Source: an uncultured Pelagibacteraceae bacterium (GTDB lineage: Bacteria; Pseudomonadota; Alphaproteobacteria; Pelagibacterales; Pelagibacteraceae). Taken from it: DNA of 34,368 nt. Location: the NCBI GenBank assembly GCA_902605605.1, contig CACLDI010000010.1, positions 1 to 34,368 on the forward strand, read 5' to 3'. Position numbers and translations under genes: made by a program. Below are positions 16,542-23,943 of the stretch, piece by piece; within the stretch, counting starts at the first letter, position 1, and each line of letters opens with the position of its first letter. A model generated the notes under the pieces. It was not told the origin of the DNA. It did not search any database and saw only the letters and a list, made by a program, of their open reading frames with translations.

Positions 16542-17287
16542 TAATTTATTTGAAATAATTTACCAAATCCTTCAACTGAATTATTTTTATTTATTTTAAC
16601 AAGAGTATCCCAAATTAATGCCTGATTGCTAGACAATACTGTAGTATTTAATTTTTTTTCTAATTTATCTATGATGGGTAAAACTGGAAGAGCTGTACAT
16701 GAAACAAACAGAGCATCTGCATTATTTAATTCAATGTTAGATAATACTTCATACAGATAATTTTGATCAACTTTACCAATATCAAGATCAGACTCGATAT
16801 CAAAATATGCATTAGAGGTAATATCGAAACCCTCGCTTTTAAAATACTCCAAAACCTCATCATTTAATTTCTTACTATAAGGTGTAAATAAACATATTTT
16901 ATTAATGTTCATTTTTTTAAGTGCTGTAATTGCAGCTGCGCTTGGTGTGGTCACATCTGCTTTTGGTTTTGCTGCCTTTACTTTTTTTTCAATTGATGCA
17001 TGTCCAGCAGCAATAGTCCCTGAAGTACAACCATAAACTACACAGTCCAGATCTTGATCAGGTAAAATATCTTTTGTAACCTCAGTTACTTTTTCTGACA
17101 TTTTAATTAAGTTTTCCTTTGTTAAAGGATTGTAACTTTCAATTCGATTTACGAAAAAATCTATATCTCTATCTTTAAATACATTTATAAAATCCTTTTC
17201 AATCATAAAGTCGCTTGCAAGTGCTATTAGCCCAACTCTCGGATTTGATTTACTGATATATTTAGGATCTATTTTTGTTGAATTCAT
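16541..17287 (-). CDS. Asp/Glu racemase / maleate isomerase family protein (EutA-like)
   Basis: A 248-residue cytosolic protein of the Asp/Glu/hydantoin racemase superfamily. Both catalytic-type cysteines are present: Cys87 in VVYGCTSGTIAAG and Cys197 in ALFVSCTALPVLPIID. This spacing and the long N-domain match the maleate isomerase / arylmalonate decarboxylase / EutA branch. In Sinorhizobium-type ectoine-utilisation clusters, EutA of this family occurs with the M24 ectoine hydrolase EutD; here the two are directly adjacent and overlap by one base. That pairing is the main reason for the EutA-like call. The exact reaction is unknown. It is the first gene of the minus-strand run that ends beyond potC. 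Confidence 0.75.
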   Translation of the reverse strand: MNSTKIDPKYISKSNPRVGLIALASDFMIEKDFINVFKDRDIDFFVNRIESYNPLTKENLIKMSEKVTEVTKDILPDQDLDCVVYGCTSGTIAAGHASIEKKVKAAKPKADVTTPSAAAITALKKMNINKICLFTPYSKKLNDEVLEYFKSEGFDITSNAYFDIESDLDIGKVDQNYLYEVLSNIELNNADALFVSCTALPVLPIIDKLEKKLNTTVLSSNQALIWDTLVKINKNNSVEGFGKLFQIN

Positions 17288-17347
17288 ATTTTAAAAAGTG
17301 AATATATCAGAAGTTCTTTAATAATCATTAATATTAAAAATAACGAC

Positions 17348-18214
17348 ATGAATATAAAAGACACTTTTGTTGCATCTTTGGTTCCTATATTTTTAGGTTT
17401 CGGTTTCGTTATTGCAAAGCCTGCATTTGAATCTTTTCCACCAGTTTTATTGATGGGATTAAGATTTATGTTTGCTGCATCTATTTTGATTTGGTGGTTT
17501 CCAATACCTAGAGGTTACTTAAAAAAAATATTTATAGCATCATTCATAGCAAATACTTTGCAATATAGTATTACCTACTCTGGGTTAAATTTAATTGATG
17601 CCTCTGCTGCTGTTCTTCTTGTTCAAACAGAAGTTCCTTTTGGAGTTATATTTGCCTATTTTATGCTCAAGGAAAAACCAACAATACGAGCTTTGATTGG
17701 GATAAGTATTGCTTTTGTAGGTGTTTATATATTAACAGGATCTCCTAATTTAGATGGTAAGTTTATTGGGATTGGACTTACAATCATAGGTTCAGCAACT
17801 TGGGCTCTTGGACAAGTCTTGGTTAAACCATTGAGTAAAGAAATTAATCCTTTGGCTTTAGTTGCGTGGTTAGCATTATTTTCAGCTCCAATTTTAATTG
17901 TTTTTTCAGTAGTGTTAGATGGAAATACAATCAATTATTTAAGCAATGCTAAATTTGAACATTGGATTATTGCAATTTATATTGGTTTTATAATGCAACC
18001 AATTACTTACGGGTGCTTCTATTATGTTTTAAAAAATAATCCTTTATACAAAGTACTTCCAATTGTAACTATGGGTATTCCACCAACAGGATTGTTGGCA
18101 GCTATTTTTCTACTTGGAGAAAAACCTACTCAAGAATTATTTATCGGTGGAGCAATAATTATAATTGGGGTAATTTTAATTGTTTTTACAAAAAATAAAA
18201 AAGAAGAGAATTAA
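17348..18214 (+). CDS. EamA/DMT-superfamily transporter
   Basis: A 288-residue inner-membrane protein with about ten membrane spans formed by two repeated EamA domains (about 8-130 and 145-283). Typical signs are the short N-terminal cytoplasmic end, glycine/proline-rich helices such as IAFVGVYILTGSP, and a lysine-rich tail. DMT proteins commonly export amino acids, drugs or metabolites. It starts the plus-strand trio with the thioesterase 16 bases downstream. It is divergent from the EutA-like gene across 60 AT-rich bases in which I could not choose a convincing promoter. Substrate unknown. Confidence 0.87.
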   Translation: MNIKDTFVASLVPIFLGFGFVIAKPAFESFPPVLLMGLRFMFAASILIWWFPIPRGYLKKIFIASFIANTLQYSITYSGLNLIDASAAVLLVQTEVPFGVIFAYFMLKEKPTIRALIGISIAFVGVYILTGSPNLDGKFIGIGLTIIGSATWALGQVLVKPLSKEINPLALVAWLALFSAPILIVFSVVLDGNTINYLSNAKFEHWIIAIYIGFIMQPITYGCFYYVLKNNPLYKVLPIVTMGIPPTGLLAAIFLLGEKPTQELFIGGAIIIIGVILIVFTKNKKEEN

Positions 18215-18230
18215 TTTTATCTATTTTTAA

Positions 18231-18692
18231 ATGTTATTAAAAAGTTTTTCAATTAAACAAGAGTGGGTTGATTATAATGATCATATGAATATGGCTTACT
18301 ATGTTCTAATATTTGATCAAGCCTTGGAAGTTGCACTTGAAAAGTTTAACATGGGAGAAAGTGCAGCAAAGGATTTAAATAGAAGTACTATGGTAGTTGA
18401 AACAAACACTAAATATTTGAGCGAAGTAAAACAAGGAGATGAAATAGATATTAATATGACTTATTTTGATCATGACAAGAAAAGGCTTCACATAAAAATG
18501 GAGATGATTGAAAAAAGTAAAAAAAAAATATCAGCGACTATAGAGTGGATATCTCTATATATAGATTTAAGTCAGAGGAAAGTTACTGAATTTGAGGAAG
18601 ATAAGTTAAAATTAATGGATAAGTTTATTAAGGATAATAAAATAAAATTTTCATCTAATGATCTTCTTTTTTCTTCAAAATTAAAGAAATAA
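18231..18692 (+). CDS. Hotdog-fold thioesterase (4HBT type)
   Basis: A 153-residue single-domain hotdog protein. The N-terminal segment EWVDYNDHMNMAYYVLIFDQ (11-30) carries the Asp and the DHMNMAYY motif typical of YbgC/4-hydroxybenzoyl-CoA thioesterases, where the early aspartate acts in thioester hydrolysis. The first strands and the long helix fit the fold. Related domains are fused to carnitine dehydrogenase in some bacteria, where they act on betainyl-type CoA esters; this could point to a similar short-chain acyl-CoA substrate, but nothing nearby proves it. It lies between two EamA transporters. Confidence 0.82.
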   Translation: MLLKSFSIKQEWVDYNDHMNMAYYVLIFDQALEVALEKFNMGESAAKDLNRSTMVVETNTKYLSEVKQGDEIDINMTYFDHDKKRLHIKMEMIEKSKKKISATIEWISLYIDLSQRKVTEFEEDKLKLMDKFIKDNKIKFSSNDLLFSSKLKK

Positions 18693-18724
18693 TTAAATAT
18701 TACAAATTCTAATAATTTGATATA

Positions 18725-18741
18725 GGTGCTCAATGAGCACC
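18725..18741 (+). promoter_or_regulatory. Hairpin enclosing the start codon of the second EamA gene
   Basis: GGTGCTC (18725-18731) and GAGCACC (18735-18741) form a perfect 7-bp stem with a 3-base loop. A and U of the start codon (18733-18734) lie in the loop and the G is paired. The only Shine-Dalgarno-like bases (AGG, 18724-18726) lie at the base of the stem. This would block initiation unless opened. Confidence 0.6.
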
Positions 18742-19689
18742 AATAATAATCCTAAAGGTATTCTTTTAATTGTTACTGCAATGACATTTTTTTCAATGCA
18801 GGATGCATTGATTAAATTTATTTATGAACAAGCAGCACTTTATGAAATTTTTTTTGGAAGATATTTTGTTGCAGCTATTTTACTGTTTGGATATATAAAA
18901 TTTAGAAATCAGAAGGTTTCACTAAAGACTTTCTATCCATCTTTAACCGTATTAAGAGTTGTATTACACTTTATTGCATTTTCTGCATTTTTTATATCAT
19001 TAACATACATGCCATTAGCAACTGCTAATGCACTTTTTTTTTCCTCTCCATTTTTTGTGTCAATTTTTGCAAAAATATTTTTAAAAGAGTTTATTGGAAT
19101 TAGAAGATGGTCTGCAATTGTATTTGGTTTTATTGGGGTTTATATAGTTTTGGATCCAAACTTTTCTAACTTTGAATATAGGAATTTATTGCCAGTAATA
19201 TCTGCTTTTTGTTATGCAGCCTCAATGACTATTACAAAATACACTTCAGATAAAGATGATGTTAATACACAATTATTTTATTTTTATCTTATTGCCATAG
19301 CCTTATGTGTAATAATTTTTATTTTTATGGGTAATGGGCAATTTAATAATTCAGATTTTGATTCTACAACTCAATTTATCTTCAGAGAATGGTTTTCAAA
19401 CTTTGAATATACTTGGAAGTTTATTTTATTTTTCGGTTTTGTTGCTTCAATTGCATTTGTTTGTATATTTTCCGCCTATATTGTTGCCTCTCCATCTGTA
19501 GTGTCGCTATTTGAATATTCTTTAATCATAATGTCAATGATACCTGGATATTTATTATTTAATGAGATTCCATCTTTAAGAACATTTTTAGGTGTTGGTT
19601 GTATTATAGCTGCTGGGATTTATATTTATGTAAGAGAAAAGGCTAGAGATCAGTATATTGCAACAAAAACACCTTTAAGAAGATCGTAA
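18733..19689 (+). CDS. EamA/RhaT-type DMT transporter
   Basis: A 318-residue membrane protein with about ten spans and two EamA repeats (about 8-142 and 155-307). Supporting segments are GILLIVTAMTFFSMQDALIK at the start, YMPLATANALFFSSPFFVSI in the first repeat, and ASPSVVSLFEYSLIIMSMIP in the second. It is of the DMT type that often occurs beside catabolic operons in alphaproteobacteria. It follows the thioesterase by 40 bases. The start codon is embedded in a short GC-rich hairpin, unlike any neighbour. Substrate and direction of transport are not evident. Confidence 0.87.
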   Translation: MSTNNNPKGILLIVTAMTFFSMQDALIKFIYEQAALYEIFFGRYFVAAILLFGYIKFRNQKVSLKTFYPSLTVLRVVLHFIAFSAFFISLTYMPLATANALFFSSPFFVSIFAKIFLKEFIGIRRWSAIVFGFIGVYIVLDPNFSNFEYRNLLPVISAFCYAASMTITKYTSDKDDVNTQLFYFYLIAIALCVIIFIFMGNGQFNNSDFDSTTQFIFREWFSNFEYTWKFILFFGFVASIAFVCIFSAYIVASPSVVSLFEYSLIIMSMIPGYLLFNEIPSLRTFLGVGCIIAAGIYIYVREKARDQYIATKTPLRRS

Positions 19690-19816
19690 AATTTTATTGA
19701 AACTCTACTTCAGTAATAATAAGCTTCGACTTAAAGCGATACATAACTCGTCGTTAAATTCATATTTACGAAAGTGGGATCGATCGTCTTAGATTTAATT
19801 ATTTAAGGAGGTTCGA
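19690..19816 (+). other. Intergenic leader before the flavin monooxygenase operon
   Basis: 127 bases without an ORF. Visible elements are a TTGAAA at 19697-19702 without a good -10 partner at 17 bases, a small hairpin (TAAAT/ATTTA, 19755-19768), the self-complementary GATCGATC (19778-19785), and a near-perfect Shine-Dalgarno AAGGAGG (19805-19811) 5 bases before the ATG. I do not recognise a known riboswitch. Confidence 0.5.
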
Positions 19817-20983
19817 ATGAAGTTTGGATATTTTTGCAATACCACTAACTGGGATCATAAACCCTATAATCAATTACTTAATGAAACAAAAGAGATAACA
19901 ACTTATTGTGACGAAAATAATTGGGACTCTATTTGGTATACAGAGCATCATTTTAATCATGAAGGGATGGAATCGTGTACTAATCCGTTAATGATGGGTG
20001 TTGATGCTGCTGCAAGAACTAAGCAGATAAAAATTGGACAGGCATGCAATGTTATTACATTTCATAATCCCTTAAGACTGGCAGAAGACATTGCTTTATT
20101 AGATCAATTATCAAATGGAAGAGCTCTAGTTGGTATTGGAAGAGGAATTTATGGAAGAGAGGCAATGAATTTAAATAAAGAAGCCGATCTTAAGGACCAA
20201 GCAAAAAATTTTAGACTATTTGAAGAGTCTCTTACAATAATGAAAAAAGCATGGACTGAAGAATTTTTTAGTCATAAAGGTGAATTCTATACTTATCCAT
20301 CACCAAATTTTGTCTGGCAACACGATATGAGTCCTCCAAACAAAGAATTTGTAGATATTGAAACAAATGAGATGAAAAAAATAAGTGTAGTTCCAAAACC
20401 TAAACAAAGCCCACACCCACCAATTTGGCAAGTAGTAGATGGCGCGAGATCAATTGAATGGGCTGCACAAAATGGTTTGAATACTATTATGTGGATACCT
20501 ACTGTTAAAGCTCTTAAAAAAAGATTTGAGATATTCCAAGATGCAAAGTCAAAAGCAGAGAACAGAGAAGTTCCTTTAGGTGAAGGTATATCTTTAGTTA
20601 GAGATATGTTTGTTGCAGAAACAATGGAAGAAGCAGAAAAATTAGCAGGTGAACATATTATAAATTATATGAGATGGGTTTGTCATTGGCGAGGGTTAGG
20701 AAATCATATGGACCCAGGTGAGGAATTACCAGAAACAAAACATAAATTAGAATTATTAAATTATGAATTTTTACATAAAAGAAATTTATTGTTTGGCACT
20801 CCAGAGTATGTTGTTAATAAAATTAATGAACTCAAATCAGAGTTGAATTTACAAAATCTCCAAGTTTGGTCTAACTTTCCTGGAATAGACCATGAAGCTT
20901 GTATGAGGAGTATTAAATTGTTTAATGACGAAGTAATTCCAAAAATAAATTTAGATAGCTCTAATATAGAAAAAGCAAGTTAA
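19817..20983 (+). CDS. Luciferase-like (LLM) flavin-dependent monooxygenase
   Basis: A 388-residue TIM-barrel flavin monooxygenase of the bacterial luciferase-like superfamily. Features include MKFGYFCNTTN at strand 1, the SIWYTEHHF segment (the His pair is typical of LLM active sites), VITFHNPLRLAEDIALLDQL, and the RALVGIGRG phosphate-binding region. Such enzymes use reduced FMN from a separate reductase to insert one oxygen atom, often cleaving C-N or C-S bonds or opening N-heterocycles (RutA, TgnA). No flavin reductase gene is in the window. It is the first gene of a tight four-gene operon and has the strongest ribosome binding site of that operon; its stop overlaps the next start (TAATG). 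Confidence 0.9.
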   Translation: MKFGYFCNTTNWDHKPYNQLLNETKEITTYCDENNWDSIWYTEHHFNHEGMESCTNPLMMGVDAAARTKQIKIGQACNVITFHNPLRLAEDIALLDQLSNGRALVGIGRGIYGREAMNLNKEADLKDQAKNFRLFEESLTIMKKAWTEEFFSHKGEFYTYPSPNFVWQHDMSPPNKEFVDIETNEMKKISVVPKPKQSPHPPIWQVVDGARSIEWAAQNGLNTIMWIPTVKALKKRFEIFQDAKSKAENREVPLGEGISLVRDMFVAETMEEAEKLAGEHIINYMRWVCHWRGLGNHMDPGEELPETKHKLELLNYEFLHKRNLLFGTPEYVVNKINELKSELNLQNLQVWSNFPGIDHEACMRSIKLFNDEVIPKINLDSSNIEKAS

Positions 20984-21567
20984 TGAATTTAGAAATAAGA
21001 AAGTTTACAAAATTTGTAGACAAAACTTTTATTGAAGGTGGAAAAAAAGCTAAGGAGCCAGTTTTATTAGTTTCTGTAGCTGCAGTATTTAAAAATCCAT
21101 GGCACGGGCAAGGATTTGTTGATGACCTTAGACCAACTATTTTAGATTTAGCTCCTAAACTTGGGGATATGCTTGTACCTGAATTAATTAAAGAGATGGG
21201 TTCACCTGATAAAATACTTGCATATGGAAAAGCTGGAGTTGTTGGTTTAAATGGAGAGATAGAGCATGCATCAGCATTTATACACACATTAAGATTTGGG
21301 AATAAATTTAGAGATGCTGTAGGTGGTACATCTTATTTAAGTTTTACAAATACAAGAGGGCCAGCTGGTTCAAAAATATCAATTCCAATGATGCACAAAA
21401 CAGATTCTGGTTTAAGACCATACTATTTAACTCATGAGTTCACAATTCACGACGCACCATTTGATGACGAAGTTGTAATAGCTATAGGAGGTGCTTCAAG
21501 TGGAAGAGCTCACGCAAGAACAGGTGATAGATACCAAGATATGAAAGAGATGGGCATTAAAAATTAA
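20983..21567 (+). CDS. PF06684 'amino acid synthesis' family protein, function unknown
   Basis: A 194-residue cytosolic protein that I recognise as the amino acid synthesis (AA_synth, DUF1185) family. Characteristic segments are NPWHGQGFVDDLRPTILDLA near 38-57, KAGVVGLNGEIEHASAFIHT (78-97), and the C-terminal IAIGGASSGRAHARTGDRYQ (166-185). Despite its name, no reaction is firmly established to my knowledge. Conserved Glu90, His92, His97 and Arg/His pairs near the C-terminus look like an active site. It begins on the stop of the monooxygenase and lies 4 bases before the hydrolase, so a catabolic step between them is more likely than biosynthesis. Confidence 0.85.
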   Translation: MNLEIRKFTKFVDKTFIEGGKKAKEPVLLVSVAAVFKNPWHGQGFVDDLRPTILDLAPKLGDMLVPELIKEMGSPDKILAYGKAGVVGLNGEIEHASAFIHTLRFGNKFRDAVGGTSYLSFTNTRGPAGSKISIPMMHKTDSGLRPYYLTHEFTIHDAPFDDEVVIAIGGASSGRAHARTGDRYQDMKEMGIKN

Positions 21568-21571
21568 AAAA

Positions 21572-22357
21572 ATGCCTTATAATTTTGATAGAAGTCAAAA
21601 TCATTATTATTTTAATAATAAAAATTCAGTTCCAATAATTTTTATACACGGACTTGGATTGAATCAATCAATGTGGAAACCCCAAATTGATTTTTTTAAA
21701 AATAACTCTTTTTTAACATATGATCTTTTAGGCCACGGCAAGACCCGTTTTAGTGAAAATATACTAACAATGAAAAAACTTGCTGACCAATTATTAGTTT
21801 TGATTGAGAATTTGAAAATAGATAAATTTCATTTAATTGGTTTTTCTATTGGAGCATTAGTTTCAATTGAGTTTGCTACAAACTATGAAAAATATTTAAA
21901 TTCTTTGACTTTAATTTCTACAACTTACAAAAGGTCAAACGATGAAAGGCAAAAAGTAATTGATAGGGTAAATTTGGCAAAAAAAAATATGCCTATTTCT
22001 CAAATGGCAATGAAAAGATGGTTCTCTGACGACTATCTTAAAAAAAATCCTGATCTATATGAGGAATTCCTGATAACTCTCAACAAAGATGGAGTTGACC
22101 AAGAGAATTTTATTAAAGCTTACGAATTATTTGCAAATTATCAAGATAGCCCAGAAAAAGTAAAAAAAATAAAAACTAATACCTTAATAATTGCAGGTTC
22201 AGAAGATACAGGGTCTACTCCAAATATGTCTAAAAATTTAAATAAAGATATTCAAAATTCACAATATTTAGAAATTAAAAATGGGAAACACTTCACTACT
22301 ATTGAATATGCAGATGAAGTAAATAATGCAATAATGAAACATTTAAATAATGCCTGA
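21572..22357 (+). CDS. Alpha/beta-fold hydrolase
   Basis: A 261-residue alpha/beta hydrolase of the enol-lactonase/RutD/TgnD-like size class, without signal peptide. The oxyanion segment is FIHGLGLNQSMW (24-35). The nucleophile elbow GFSIGA places Ser92, the acid is Asp212 in AGSEDTGSTP, and the base is His240 in NGKHFTTIE. It probably hydrolyses the ring-opened amide, formamide or lactone formed by the upstream monooxygenase. The start of the aldehyde dehydrogenase lies inside its last codons (8-base overlap), which implies translational coupling. The substrate is inferred from context only. Confidence 0.87.
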   Translation: MPYNFDRSQNHYYFNNKNSVPIIFIHGLGLNQSMWKPQIDFFKNNSFLTYDLLGHGKTRFSENILTMKKLADQLLVLIENLKIDKFHLIGFSIGALVSIEFATNYEKYLNSLTLISTTYKRSNDERQKVIDRVNLAKKNMPISQMAMKRWFSDDYLKKNPDLYEEFLITLNKDGVDQENFIKAYELFANYQDSPEKVKKIKTNTLIIAGSEDTGSTPNMSKNLNKDIQNSQYLEIKNGKHFTTIEYADEVNNAIMKHLNNA

Positions 22358-23831
22358 ACTTAAAAAATATAAGATGTTTATTGATGGAGAGTGGGTAGAC
22401 TCTGAAAGTAAAAAAACTTTTGAAACTTTAAACCCCGAGAACAATGAACCATGGGCAGTTGTGCCTGAGGCAAGTGCTAAGGATGTTGAGAGAGCTGTTA
22501 AAGCTGCACAAAAAGCTTTTGAAGGTGAATGGCCAAAATTACTTCCAAGAGATAGGGCTAAATTTTTAAGAGCAATTGCTGATCAGTTAAGAAAAAATGC
22601 TGAGATACTGGGTAAGATAGAAACAATTGATACAGGAAAACTTTTTAGAGAGACAAAACAGCAAGCTGTTTATATTGCAGAATACTATGATTATTATGCA
22701 GGTTTAGCTGATAAAGTTGAAGGTACAGTTCTTCCAATAGACAAACCTAATGTTCAAGCGATAACAACAAGAATACCTATTGGAGTTGTTGCTGCAATCA
22801 TTCCGTGGAACTCTCAAATGTTTTTAACAGCAACTAAATTAGCACCAGCTCTAGCAATGGGAAATACTGTAGTTATAAAATCTTCAGAACTAGCGCCTGC
22901 AGTCTTATTTGAATTTGCAAAGCTTGTTGAGAAAACTGGAATACCTAAAGGAGTAGTTAATGTCATTACAGGTTTTGGTGATCCATGTGGTAAAACTTTA
23001 ACAACACATAATCTTGTAGAAAAAATTGCATTTACTGGAGGACCTGAAACTGCAAGACATATCATTAAAAATTCAGCAGAAAATCTTTCAGAAGTAAGTT
23101 TAGAGCTTGGCGGAAAAAGTCCTGTTGCCGTTTTTGATGATGCAGAACAAGAAAATGCGATCAATGGAATTACAGCTGGAATATTTGGTGCGAGTGGACA
23201 AAGTTGTATTGCAGGTTCAAGACTTTATATCCAAAAAGGAATTTATAATGAATTTCTAGATAAACTTTCTAGCAGAGCATCCAAAATAAAAATAGGAGCT
23301 CCGATGGATCTAGATACAGAGATGGGTCCTTTAAGTAGTTTTAAACAATTAGAAACAATCGAAAAAAATATAAAAGACACAATTGATCAAGGTGGAAAGA
23401 TTAAATGTGGTGGTAAAAGAGACTCTTTTTCAAACAAAGGATATTATTTTCCACCAACAATTATTGAATGCGATAATCATAATCTGCCTACTGCAGAAAA
23501 TGAATTATTTGGGCCCGTATTGTCAGTAATGAAATTTGATACTGAGGATGAAGTAATTAGTAAAATGAACGATAATCAATATGGTTTATCATCTGGCGTT
23601 TACACAAGTAATTTATCCAGAGGCATGCGTGTTTCTAAAGCAATAAGAGCTGGAATTACTTTTGTAAATACTTATAGACTAATTTCACCTTCGGCTCCAT
23701 TTGGAGGTATCAAAGATAGTGGCTACGGCAAAGAAGCTGGGGTAGATTCTATAAAAGATTATACAAGAGTAAAAACGACCTGGTTCTATACATCTGATGA
23801 ACCTTCATTAGATCCATTCTCAATTAGATAA
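22350..23831 (+). CDS. Aldehyde dehydrogenase of the monooxygenase operon
   Basis: A 493-residue NAD(P)-dependent aldehyde dehydrogenase. All key residues are present: Asn154 in AIIPWNSQ, Lys177 in VVIKSSE, Glu252 in VSLELGGKSP, and Cys286 in GASGQSCIAGSR. The C-terminal SAPFGGIKDSGYGKEAG motif is typical of the betaine/semialdehyde dehydrogenase group. It ends the operon that begins with the flavin monooxygenase and would oxidise the aldehyde released by ring opening, comparable to TgnC in trigonelline breakdown. It is distinct from the aldehyde dehydrogenase at 4705-6138. The binding-protein gene follows after 112 bases. Confidence 0.92.
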   Translation: MPELKKYKMFIDGEWVDSESKKTFETLNPENNEPWAVVPEASAKDVERAVKAAQKAFEGEWPKLLPRDRAKFLRAIADQLRKNAEILGKIETIDTGKLFRETKQQAVYIAEYYDYYAGLADKVEGTVLPIDKPNVQAITTRIPIGVVAAIIPWNSQMFLTATKLAPALAMGNTVVIKSSELAPAVLFEFAKLVEKTGIPKGVVNVITGFGDPCGKTLTTHNLVEKIAFTGGPETARHIIKNSAENLSEVSLELGGKSPVAVFDDAEQENAINGITAGIFGASGQSCIAGSRLYIQKGIYNEFLDKLSSRASKIKIGAPMDLDTEMGPLSSFKQLETIEKNIKDTIDQGGKIKCGGKRDSFSNKGYYFPPTIIECDNHNLPTAENELFGPVLSVMKFDTEDEVISKMNDNQYGLSSGVYTSNLSRGMRVSKAIRAGITFVNTYRLISPSAPFGGIKDSGYGKEAGVDSIKDYTRVKTTWFYTSDEPSLDPFSIR

Positions 23832-23877
23832 ATCATTTTCCTGCGATAAACTGCTTTAAAATAAGATAATTTAGTCA

Positions 23878-23906
23878 TTGAATATTCAAATTATTCATAA
23901 TTAAAT
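23878..23906 (+). promoter_or_regulatory. Candidate promoter with flanking palindromes upstream of livK
   Basis: TTGAAT (23878-23883), 17 bases, TTAAAT (23901-23906), each four of six to consensus. The -35 is part of a perfect 12-base palindrome (TTGAATATTCAA, 23878-23889). A second one, ATTGTTAACAAT, lies at 23919-23930, just after the expected start. A TATAAA at 23914-23919 is an alternative -10. An SD (AGAGGAAG) precedes the ATG. Confidence 0.4.
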
Positions 23907-23943
23907 TAGCTTTTATAAATTGTTAACAATATAGAGGAAGATA

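Noticed and set aside
19690..19816. Known riboswitch before the monooxygenase gene
   Set aside because: I looked for glycine, SAM-II, SAM-V and similar small marine riboswitch patterns and could not match conserved core bases; kept only as an uncharacterised leader.
20961..21287. 108-codon frame antisense to the PF06684 gene
   Set aside because: Lies wholly over a clearly coding gene of the operon and shows no domain features.
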